In this document: piece after piece, positions 50,913 to 58,313 of the stretch | How the letters are laid out: every line of letters begins with the position of its first letter | How positions within the stretch are numbered: position 1 is the stretch's first letter | Origin: Gracilibacter sp. BRH_c7a | GTDB lineage: Bacteria > Bacillota > Desulfitobacteriia > Desulfitobacteriales > Syntrophobotulaceae | Assembly: GCA_001516055.1 (NCBI GenBank) | Contig: LOEZ01000030.1 | Coordinates: 1-60,138, forward strand | DNA length: 60,138 bases | Reading direction: 5' to 3' | Position numbers and translations under genes: made by a program | Notes under the pieces: generated by a model | Databases searched by the model: none | The model's input: the letters and a program-made list of their open reading frames with translations, nothing else | Told to the model about the DNA's origin: nothing

Positions 50913-51240
50913 TGGCAAGGGGACGTTTCGTTTGCCACATTAGGGTATTAAATAGCAATTTGAAGCTAGTTGATCAGATGAAATAAGTATTCTGGGTATA
51001 TGAATTAATTATTTTCTTTTAGAGATGACAGATTCTATAAATAGTTTAGGAAACGTAGGCCAATAATAGGGGAAAATGTATAATTAGGATATTTTAATAG
51101 TACGGAGGATTCGGCGACTAAGGGAGAGAATAAGTAGAATATAGTACAAATGGGTGAGAAAAGACGTGAAGGATGTGGCAAACGAAACGTCCCCTTGCCA
51201 CACATTGCCACCCCCTCCCCTTGCCACCCCCCTTGCCACC
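50911..51240. repeat. Pair of exact 30-bp inverted repeats, REP-like
   Basis: 50911-50940 and 51173-51202 are exact reverse complements over 30 bp. Each is itself a hairpin (GTGGCAA / TTGCCAC ends). Downstream of the second copy TTGCCACC recurs three more times up to 51240. The 232 bp between the copies has no convincing ORF. The pair lies in the 404-bp gap between acs and the CYTH gene. Confidence 0.75.
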
Positions 51241-51255
51241 CAAAAGGAGATTTAT

Positions 51256-51735
51256 ATGGCACTTGAAATTGAGAGAAAGTTTTTAGTACATAAAGATTTT
51301 TTACCGGAGTTAAGAGAGGGTAAGTTTATCATTCAGGGCTACTTATCAGAAAGGCCTTCTGTCAGATTCAGAATTATTGGATCCGAAGTTATCCTAGGGA
51401 TTAAAGAATACTTAACTGGTGGTACTCGTTTCGAACTGGAAACACCGAGTAAGGTAATCACATCAGATGAGATAGAGAAACTTCAGGAATTAGCGATAAG
51501 TCCACCAATTAGTAAAACCAGATATAATGTGGAACATGAAAGTTTAATTTGGGAGATTGATGTTTATCAGGGAGATAATCTAGGATTAATAACAGTTGAT
51601 GTGGAATTACCATACCATGATTATCCACTTATCTTCCCAAAGTGGGTAGATGAGAGTAATGAAATAACTGGTAATTCTGTGTATTCAAATATCAATCTGG
51701 GAAAGCATCCTTTTAATCACTGGAATCTCAAATAA
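51256..51735 (+). CDS. CYTH domain protein
   Basis: The start is ATG 51256 after AAAGGAGATTTAT. An upstream in-frame extension to 51154 runs through the TTGCCACC repeats and is not coding. The 159-residue protein begins with the ExExK signature (EIERKFLV) and has FRIIGSEVILGIKE and a late VDVELP strand. CYTH enzymes form a beta-barrel tunnel and hydrolyse or cyclise triphosphates. The specific substrate (tripolyphosphate, thiamine triphosphate, ATP) is not determined by the sequence. Confidence 0.88.
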   Translation: MALEIERKFLVHKDFLPELREGKFIIQGYLSERPSVRFRIIGSEVILGIKEYLTGGTRFELETPSKVITSDEIEKLQELAISPPISKTRYNVEHESLIWEIDVYQGDNLGLITVDVELPYHDYPLIFPKWVDESNEITGNSVYSNINLGKHPFNHWNLK

Positions 51736-51823
51736 GAAAATAGCTAATATATAACATGAAATTAGTAAATTTCCCTCTTACTGTGTATAATATTTAAGAA
51801 GATACACTTAGGAGGGATTTGTT

Positions 51824-53629
51824 TTGTCTGAAATTCTGCGTTCTCGTGAGGAGATACCCCAAGAAGATAAATGGCGATTGGAAGATATCTTTATTAGTGA
51901 TGATGAGTGGGAGAAAACTTTTGCCCTGGCGGAGAAGACAGTAGCCGAAGCTCAGAAATTCGCAGGTAAACTCAACCAAAGTGTTGATATCTTTGTTGAT
52001 TGCCTTAAGTGGGCAGAAAGCTTAGGTCTCTATCTCGAAAACCTGTATACTTATGCCAAAATGAGAAGGGATGAAGATAATCGAATCCCAAAATATCAAG
52101 GACTGACTGATAGGGCCAGTATGCTTTCTGTACAGGCGGGAAGCGCACTGTCATTTATAGTTCCAGAAATTCTAGCTATACCTGATGATAAGTTAGCTCA
52201 ATTCCGTCAAGATTCCAGATTGGAGATATATAAGCATTACCTTGATAATATTATTCGCCAGAAAGCACACATTCTTTCTTTAGCCGAAGAAAAAATATTA
52301 GCTGAAGCTGGTGAACTGGCTGCTGCTCCCAGTACAATTTTCAGTATGGCAAACGATGCCGATCTTAAGATCGGGTATATAAAAGATGAAAAGCAAAAGG
52401 AAGTTGAACTTACCAAAGGAAACTATATCAAATATTTAGAGAGTACGGATAGAATGGTTCGTAAGGATGCTTACAATACAATGTATACTGCCTACGGTAA
52501 ACAGATTAATTCCTGGGCCGCTATGATTAATGCTAGTGTAAAAGCTGATTGTTTCTTTGCCAGAGTAAGAAAATATAACTCTGCTATCGAAGGTGCTCTT
52601 GATGACGACAAAGTACCTCTAACGGTCTATGACTCGCTAATCTCTACTGTTCATAAATACTTGCCTGAATTTCAGCGTTATATTGGTTTAAGGAAAAAGA
52701 TCTTAGGCGTAGAAGAACTGAATATGTATGATCTCTATGTACCTTTGGTTCCTGAACTGAATACCCATATCCCTTATGATGAAGCGAAATCCACTGTAAG
52801 AACCGGTCTGGTACCACTAGGGGAAGAATACCTATCTGTCTTGGATAAAGGTTATGACGAACATTGGATAGATATTTATGAGAACATCGGTAAGACAAGT
52901 GGGGCTTATTCATGGGGAACATATAGTGCTCATCCTTATGTTCTGCTTAATCATCAGAATAACTTAAATTCTCTTTTTACTCTCGCTCATGAGATGGGAC
53001 ATGCTTTACACAGTTATTTTTCCAACAAGAATCAACCGCATATCTATGCAGGTTACAAGATTTTTGTAGCAGAGGTAGCTTCAACTCTTAACGAATCTCT
53101 GGTTATGAGACATCTGATAGATACGACTTCTGATAATAAGATGAAGGCTTATCTGATTAATTATTACATAGAACAATTCAGAGGCACTGTTTTCAGACAA
53201 ACCATGTTTGCGGAGTTTGAAAGGGAAATTCATGGGGCAGTTGAAAGAAACGAATCTTTAACTGTCGAGTATTTAAACGAGATTTATAGAAATTTGAATC
53301 TAAAGTATTTTGGTTCTGCGATTAACTTAGATGATAATATCGCTATAGAATGGGCTAGAATCCCTCATTTTTATAATGCGTTCTACGTCTACAAATATGC
53401 TACTGGTTTTTCCGCGGCAACGGCCTTAGCTCAACAGATAGTGGAAGAAGGACAGCCTGCAGTAGAACGGTATTTAAAGTTCTTAGGCAGTGGTGGTTCC
53501 GACTATCCTATCGAACTACTGCGTAGAGCAGGAGTCGATATGGAAAAGCCGGAGCCTGTGGAGCAAGCTTTAGATGTTTTTGTTGAGCTGTTGGATATGC
53601 TGGAAGAACTGATTACCCATACTATCTAA
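51824..53629 (+). CDS. pepF: Oligoendopeptidase F (M3 metallopeptidase)
   Basis: The 601-residue protein has the normal PepF length. It shows the zinc motif LAHEMGHALHSYF (His389, Glu390, His393), the third-ligand region FVAEVASTLNESLV, and the late FAEFEREIH and FYVYKYATGFSAA segments. It is a cytoplasmic peptidase for short peptides. The start is a TTG after TAGGAGGGATTTGTT. Confidence 0.95.
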   Translation: MSEILRSREEIPQEDKWRLEDIFISDDEWEKTFALAEKTVAEAQKFAGKLNQSVDIFVDCLKWAESLGLYLENLYTYAKMRRDEDNRIPKYQGLTDRASMLSVQAGSALSFIVPEILAIPDDKLAQFRQDSRLEIYKHYLDNIIRQKAHILSLAEEKILAEAGELAAAPSTIFSMANDADLKIGYIKDEKQKEVELTKGNYIKYLESTDRMVRKDAYNTMYTAYGKQINSWAAMINASVKADCFFARVRKYNSAIEGALDDDKVPLTVYDSLISTVHKYLPEFQRYIGLRKKILGVEELNMYDLYVPLVPELNTHIPYDEAKSTVRTGLVPLGEEYLSVLDKGYDEHWIDIYENIGKTSGAYSWGTYSAHPYVLLNHQNNLNSLFTLAHEMGHALHSYFSNKNQPHIYAGYKIFVAEVASTLNESLVMRHLIDTTSDNKMKAYLINYYIEQFRGTVFRQTMFAEFEREIHGAVERNESLTVEYLNEIYRNLNLKYFGSAINLDDNIAIEWARIPHFYNAFYVYKYATGFSAATALAQQIVEEGQPAVERYLKFLGSGGSDYPIELLRRAGVDMEKPEPVEQALDVFVELLDMLEELITHTI

Positions 53630-53752
53630 TATACAAAGAACATTAATTACTAAACTAAAAAGCAAAAATAAACATACATGTTTGTTCCAGATAGGGTGAA
53701 TAATATATATGACTAAGTATTATGCAGATATTTCCCTGAAAGGAGCGATATT

Positions 53753-54163
53753 ATGTTTAAGGAGTTACCGGAAATAATCGGAGAATCTCCCGCTTTAGGT
53801 TTAGTACTCGCAGGTACGGCTGCTGTAGTATTAGCACCATCAGTGAAAAATGTTCTGAGAGGTGTAGCGGTAGGAGCAGCAAAAGGGGTTCTTTCTCTTG
53901 CCGAAGGAGGGGTAGGTCTTACTTCTCGTATGAAGGATAACTGGGAAGATATTGTAGATGAGGCAAAAAATCAGCGGGGTATAATAAATATGGAATCAGG
54001 AGTAGTTGGCGCAGGAGCTGGAGGAGCTATAGGAGCTACAATCGGAAGTAGCATGGCCGGCCCTGTTGGAGCAGCTGTCGGAGGCGGGGTCGGAGGTGTG
54101 GCTGGTGCCAGTATAGCCAGTAATACTGATAAGAAGGAAGATACTAAGGGACTAAGACCTTAA
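53753..54163 (+). CDS. DUF5132-like plus glycine-zipper fusion protein
   Basis: The 136-residue protein has two modules. Residues about 10-75 contain VKNVLRGVAVGAAKGVLSLA and NWEDIVDEAKNQR, closely matching the small protein at 58023-58298 (GNILRPVAVLGVRGVLEIAA, EMEDIVAEAHFER). Residues about 82-125 are a glycine zipper, GAGAGGAIGATIGSSMAG and GAAVGGGVGGVAGASI. That is the same kind of module as in 57467-57766. So one gene here combines what the ATPase operon encodes separately. It is probably membrane-associated. The ATG follows GAAAGGAGCGATATT. Confidence 0.75.
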   Translation: MFKELPEIIGESPALGLVLAGTAAVVLAPSVKNVLRGVAVGAAKGVLSLAEGGVGLTSRMKDNWEDIVDEAKNQRGIINMESGVVGAGAGGAIGATIGSSMAGPVGAAVGGGVGGVAGASIASNTDKKEDTKGLRP

Positions 54164-54203
54164 TACTATGTTTTACCTTCAAGTCTAAGACTTCTGTTTT
54201 AAA

Positions 54204-54245
54204 AAGGGATTATAGCGATCTACGCTATAGAATCCCTTTTTCATT
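54204..54245. terminator. Terminator between the fusion protein and the P1B-like ATPase
   Basis: AAAGGGATT-TAGCG pairs with CGCTA-AATCCCTTT with a bulge, followed by TTC on the plus strand and by a T-rich tract on the minus strand. It lies between convergent genes. Confidence 0.7.
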
Positions 54246-54284
54246 AATCTCTGTGATATTATTTAAGTAAATACTTATATTTGA

Positions 54285-56372
54285 TCAGATTGACATGGAG
54301 TTAAACAAGACAGTGATGATTCCCATATTTGATAAGAGAGCCGCACCAGTTGGGGTAATAATTCCGGTAGTGCCTAAGCCCAATCCCACGATGTTTTGTG
54401 CTAAGGCGATATTCAGGTTTTCTTCCCCGGTCATTATGGCTTTTTGTAGCAACTTAAAGGTGTCTGCAAGCAAGTCCAGGTTTTCTGAGGCGATAACGAT
54501 CTCCGCTGCCTGGGCAGATGAGTTAATTCCGGTACTTCCTATGCAGATCCCCAGATCTGCTTGAGCCATGGCCGGTGTATCATCAAGTCCATCGCCAACC
54601 ATTGCTACCGAGTATCCTTTATCTTTCCATCTTCTGATCAGGTCTGCCTTATCCTGGGCAGATAGATCGTAATGTACCTCGGTTATTCCGATTTTATCTG
54701 CTATGATTTCAGCTGCTTCCTGAGAGTCGCCTGTCACGATAACAATTCTTTCTATGCCCAGAGCCCTCAATTTTTCTATAGTATCCCGTGCTTTAGGTTT
54801 TAATAATTCGGATACTGCCAGAATTCCGATGATTTTCTTATTCCTGGCTACGAAAATAGGAATCTGTCCAAGATGTCTCAGACGGGGAAGCTTAATCATC
54901 ACCTTTCCCAGGGATACATTATTTGCTGCCATAAAACTCTGGTCACCAATAATAATATCATCAGGCATTTCAGAATTATTATTCTGTTTTATGGTGCTTA
55001 CTGCGGATAGACCGATTTGCGCCTCAAGGGCTTTTCTCTGTATAGCTTCAGGCAAGCCTGGTCTGAGTTCGCCATCTGCAACCGATGCCAAACGTAGTAT
55101 ATCTTCAGATTTAATTTTTTTGTCTATAAGAATTATGTCTTCAATCTCAACTGCATTGAGAGAAAGTGTACCGGTTTTGTCCAGAGCGATAGTATTTATT
55201 TTGGCAGCTGCCGAAAAAATGTTTTCATCTCTGATAAATACTTTTTCTCTGGCTGCATTACCTAAAGCCAGACCTGTGGCTGTAGACAAGGCAAGACCGG
55301 CAGCAGAGGGTATTGCTGCCAGAAGCATGGTAATGCTTCTCAGCTTATTGCCGCTAAACAGATAATATATAGCGGTAAAAATGAGTGAAAACAATGATTG
55401 GGAATTGATACGTTGTTGATGTATTGTATTCTTAGCACTGCGGTTCTTATTTCTAAAGCTCTCTATGAGCCGCCCCTGAAAAGTATTAGAACCGACCTTT
55501 TCAACCAGGATGTAGATTTTTCCCGAAACGACCATCGAACCTGCGTATACTTCACTATTTTCCTCTTTGATTAAATGATCGGGTATACCTGTAATACGGC
55601 TTTCATCTACTTCTGCTCTACCGTGAGATACCTTACCGTCAGCCATGATGATTTCACCGTTTTTGACAACAAGTATCCATTGTTTATCGAGTATGGAAAG
55701 AGGAACTAAGGTCTCTTCCTCTCCCACCAGCACCCTGACTCTTGCTGGCAGTCGATGATGTCTCATGATTTCATAATTTGATTTTGTGAGGTTAACAGTA
55801 CCGACTAACCTGGCGAAACTAACCATCAAACTGATAAAAAGTCCTTCAAAACTCTCTTTTAGGATTAAAAGGAAGAGGCTGACGATATCAGCGAATTTTT
55901 CAAAACCTATTACCGGTGGGAATTTCCAATGATCCAGTTTCTGACTAAAAACAGGATATCCGCTAATTATGGATAGGAAAATTGCGAAATCGACAACACC
56001 TTCGGATGGAGAGGTTTTAGATCTGCCGAAGCACTTAATTTTGATATATATAATAAAGAGAGCAGCACAGATAAGAAGAACATGGACAGTAGGCCATTTT
56101 GTAATCAGATTAGGTGCAATCTTGGGCTCTAAACCATGATGCTGTCTTGTTTCCTCGATTAAGATAATAAGGTCGTTATAGTTAAGGATTTTGTCGTCAT
56201 AATGAATGAGAACTGATCCAGATAAACTATTTATCTTAATACTGATAACTCCAGGGGTTTTTCCTATATTAAAGTAAATAGATTGAGCCATGGGGGAATT
56301 CCTACTGAGACCTGGCACCATAACCCTGATTCTCCCGGGAAGCACATGCAGAAATTTATTTTTTTTCATCAT
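54285..56372 (-). CDS. P1B-like P-type ATPase with HMA-like N terminus and non-canonical motifs
   Basis: The 695-residue protein has an N-terminal HMA-like domain (about residues 8-80, HVLPGRIRVMVPGL) without a CxxC motif. Membrane helices follow, then an actuator domain (about 195-300), helices and an HAD ATPase domain. The phosphorylation motif DKTGT is intact at Asp398, as are TGD (547-549) and a GDGLDDTP motif (593-600). However, the membrane CPC motif is IPS (354-356), the actuator TGE is TGI (261-263), and the N-domain HP is absent. It is either a specialised transporter or a regulatory/inactive pump. The ATG follows GGGAAGGATTACCAAG. Confidence 0.85.
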   Translation of the reverse strand: MMKKNKFLHVLPGRIRVMVPGLSRNSPMAQSIYFNIGKTPGVISIKINSLSGSVLIHYDDKILNYNDLIILIEETRQHHGLEPKIAPNLITKWPTVHVLLICAALFIIYIKIKCFGRSKTSPSEGVVDFAIFLSIISGYPVFSQKLDHWKFPPVIGFEKFADIVSLFLLILKESFEGLFISLMVSFARLVGTVNLTKSNYEIMRHHRLPARVRVLVGEEETLVPLSILDKQWILVVKNGEIIMADGKVSHGRAEVDESRITGIPDHLIKEENSEVYAGSMVVSGKIYILVEKVGSNTFQGRLIESFRNKNRSAKNTIHQQRINSQSLFSLIFTAIYYLFSGNKLRSITMLLAAIPSAAGLALSTATGLALGNAAREKVFIRDENIFSAAAKINTIALDKTGTLSLNAVEIEDIILIDKKIKSEDILRLASVADGELRPGLPEAIQRKALEAQIGLSAVSTIKQNNNSEMPDDIIIGDQSFMAANNVSLGKVMIKLPRLRHLGQIPIFVARNKKIIGILAVSELLKPKARDTIEKLRALGIERIVIVTGDSQEAAEIIADKIGITEVHYDLSAQDKADLIRRWKDKGYSVAMVGDGLDDTPAMAQADLGICIGSTGINSSAQAAEIVIASENLDLLADTFKLLQKAIMTGEENLNIALAQNIVGLGLGTTGIITPTGAALLSNMGIITVLFNSMSI

Positions 56373-56485
56373 CTTGGTAATCCTTCCCTAAAATATGATT
56401 CAAAGCTAATGCTTTAACAGACTGTGGATTAACTTATCTATAGAAAGGATTCCCCAACTATGGAAAGAGCTATGTATCTAAAAAG

Positions 56486-56513
56486 AAAAAACGCCCCTCA
56501 GGACGTTTTTCTG
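56486..56513. terminator. Bidirectional terminator between the two P-type ATPase transcription units
   Basis: AAAAACG and CGTTTTT flank a small CC/GG-closed loop, giving T runs on both strands. It separates the 60138-56523 operon from the P1B-like ATPase gene. Confidence 0.65.
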
Positions 56514-56522
56514 ATACAATTC

Positions 56523-57380
56523 TTATCTTGCACAGATATTCTTCAGTACTTGGTCATCATAACAGTGTTTTTGTTTGATACTTTCAATTTTATCGTTAAG
56601 CCTTTCCTCCACATAAATATCGTGGAGTGAATAGAACGATTTTGCCGCAATAGATTGAAGATCGTTTTGAATATTAAGTTTGAGTGCTAACAAAACCCCT
56701 TCAAGCCTGCGTTCGGTATCAGATATGTGTTCTCGATAGACTTTCGCAGAATCGAACCCAAAGCCTGATAATAAAACAGAACTTAGATTAGAGAACTCGG
56801 CCAAATGATTAAGTATCTTATGTCGTATTATCTGACCAAAGGCAAGTTCCAAAGCGATTTCACTAACAATTCCTGCTCCTTCTGCAACTAACAGATTTCT
56901 TCTTTTCCCAGATAAGCATTCGTCGATAATAGCAAAACTATCTTTAAGCATATATTCTCTGGCTGGTGATACATTTTCAGGAATATGACCAAAACGATCT
57001 TCTAATCTTTCTGTAACTAAATTATTGATGGAAAGAATCAGCTCACTTAATTCAGTATCAGAAATAAAGAACTCATAATCAAAGTGACGGTATTTTTTTA
57101 ATGCTAAAGTTTTAACCAATGGTTTAATTAAACTGAGTTTATCCTTAAAGAAGAAGTCAACCTCAGCTGCTATATTTTGTCGGCATTTTTCTACAGCCTG
57201 AATAGTTTTATATTCTGCAACTTCTTTGTGATGGCAATAGAGATTAATGATATGAGTATATTTGGAATATCTGAAATAATTGTGGCGGAGATTTCTGGAC
57301 TTTGCTCTTCTTTTATAAAAGTCCAGATATATAACTCTATTTAATTTAACCGGGTTTTTAATTCGGTGATATACAGTCAT
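56523..57380 (-). CDS. Hypothetical protein, last gene of the P-type ATPase operon
   Basis: The 285-residue protein starts at ATG 57380, behind TAGGAGAGAAA; a TTG at 57404 is less likely. It is basic and mostly helical by eye, has no clear membrane segment and no family I recognise. Notable stretches are VYHRIKNPVKLNRVIYLDFY, a mid-region RHFDYEFFISDTELSELI and VSEIALELAFGQIIRHKIL. It lies 86 bases after the glycine-zipper gene and is followed by a terminator, so it appears co-transcribed with the ATPase. Function unknown. Confidence 0.7.
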   Translation of the reverse strand: MTVYHRIKNPVKLNRVIYLDFYKRRAKSRNLRHNYFRYSKYTHIINLYCHHKEVAEYKTIQAVEKCRQNIAAEVDFFFKDKLSLIKPLVKTLALKKYRHFDYEFFISDTELSELILSINNLVTERLEDRFGHIPENVSPAREYMLKDSFAIIDECLSGKRRNLLVAEGAGIVSEIALELAFGQIIRHKILNHLAEFSNLSSVLLSGFGFDSAKVYREHISDTERRLEGVLLALKLNIQNDLQSIAAKSFYSLHDIYVEERLNDKIESIKQKHCYDDQVLKNICAR

Positions 57381-57466
57381 TTTCTCTCCTAATTCCTTCT
57401 TCAATATTACGATATTATTATAAAAGAAAAGTATTAGGAGAGGTTTACTGTTATGTTAATTTTATG

Positions 57467-57766
57467 TTAATTTTTTAGGAATAATGAATTACCGACTTCC
57501 AAGCCGATAGAGTTTCCCAGACGGCTGCCAACTATAGCACCCAGGATTGAACCTATCGCAGTTCCGATTCCTGGCAAGACGGCAGAACCTACGCCGGCAC
57601 CATATTCTAATCCTGTCATTAACCCTAAGGCACTGGTTATATTTTTGGTTGTTCTGGCTGCTAGACCATTATCTGAGATACTCCCAGCGGCATAGGTTTT
57701 AATATCATGTACTTGTGACAATCCTCCGGATATCAAACCGGCAAATAATTGACCTCTGCTGAACAT
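57467..57766 (-). CDS. Small glycine-zipper membrane protein
   Basis: The 99-residue protein has a C-terminal glycine zipper (GVGSAVLPGIGTAIGSILGA, IVGSRLGNSIGLEVG). This suggests helix packing or oligomerisation in a membrane. The N terminus (RGQLFAGLISGGLSQVHDI) is also mildly hydrophobic. The ATG follows CAGGGAGTGATACC. The same zipper module is fused to a DUF5132-like domain in 53753-54163. It is the third gene after the ATPase in the operon. Confidence 0.7.
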   Translation of the reverse strand: MFSRGQLFAGLISGGLSQVHDIKTYAAGSISDNGLAARTTKNITSALGLMTGLEYGAGVGSAVLPGIGTAIGSILGAIVGSRLGNSIGLEVGNSLFLKN

Positions 57767-57802
57767 GGTATCACTCCCTGGATTTTTTTGTTAAATAATA
57801 AT

Positions 57803-58033
57803 TCAATTGAAGATTCGGCGAATGTTTATCCATTTAAAGAAATTGATCCCTTTTTCTTTACCCTTTATGCGTACGTAGTATAAGAACTGGCTGATGAATG
57901 TTTCCCATCTTTGACCGATTTGTTGAGCAGAAACTTCGTTGGATAAAACACTTTCGATGCTTTGATCGATAGCTTTTTCTATGTGTATCAGAGCCTCTTG
58001 AAAATGGAAATCAAGGGATTTTTTATTCTCCAC
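57803..58033 (-). CDS. Small hypothetical protein in the P-type ATPase operon
   Basis: I tentatively start at GTG 58033 (76 residues), which overlaps the upstream stop by 11 bases and can be translationally coupled. An ATG at 58075 would overlap by 53 bases and lacks a ribosome binding site. The protein is soluble and helical (EALIHIEKAIDQSIESVLSN, QIGQRWETFISQFLYYVR) with a basic C terminus. No family recognised. Confidence 0.5.
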   Translation of the reverse strand: MENKKSLDFHFQEALIHIEKAIDQSIESVLSNEVSAQQIGQRWETFISQFLYYVRIKGKEKGINFFKWINIRRIFN

Positions 58034-58298
58034 AGGTCGTTTGTTCACTCCTTGTACTATTACTTTCGATTTCATCGTCCATCTTTTTTCTCAGACGTTC
58101 AAAATGAGCTTCCGCAACAATGTCCTCCATTTCTTCTCTAGCCAATTGCAGGGCAGTTTTAGTCAGAGCTGCAATTTCCAGAACACCTCGGACACCCAGG
58201 ACTGCCACGGGACGAAGAATATTTCCTAGTGCAGGAGGAAGGATAGAGGGTCTTAAAGCAGGATCCCGGTTTTCATTTGATTTTTGATCTTCAATCAC
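58023..58298 (-). CDS. DUF5132-like small protein adjacent to the P-type ATPase
   Basis: The 91-residue protein starts at GTG 58298, 15 bases after the ATPase stop and 10 after AGAGGAG. Residues about 24-70 (GNILRPVAVLGVRGVLEIAA, then EMEDIVAEAHFER) match the first module of the fusion protein at 53753-54163. A moderately hydrophobic stretch is followed by an acidic EDIV motif and a charged tail ending in CGE. In layout it recalls small membrane partners of mycobacterial P-type pumps (PacL with CtpC), but I see no sequence match to them. Confidence 0.72.
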   Translation of the reverse strand: MIEDQKSNENRDPALRPSILPPALGNILRPVAVLGVRGVLEIAALTKTALQLAREEMEDIVAEAHFERLRKKMDDEIESNSTRSEQTTCGE

Positions 58299-58313
58299 GT
58301 CTTATCAACTCCT

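Noticed and set aside
51154-51255. Upstream extension of the CYTH gene
   Set aside because: The added residues are translated TTGCCACC repeats, and a good ribosome binding site precedes ATG 51256.
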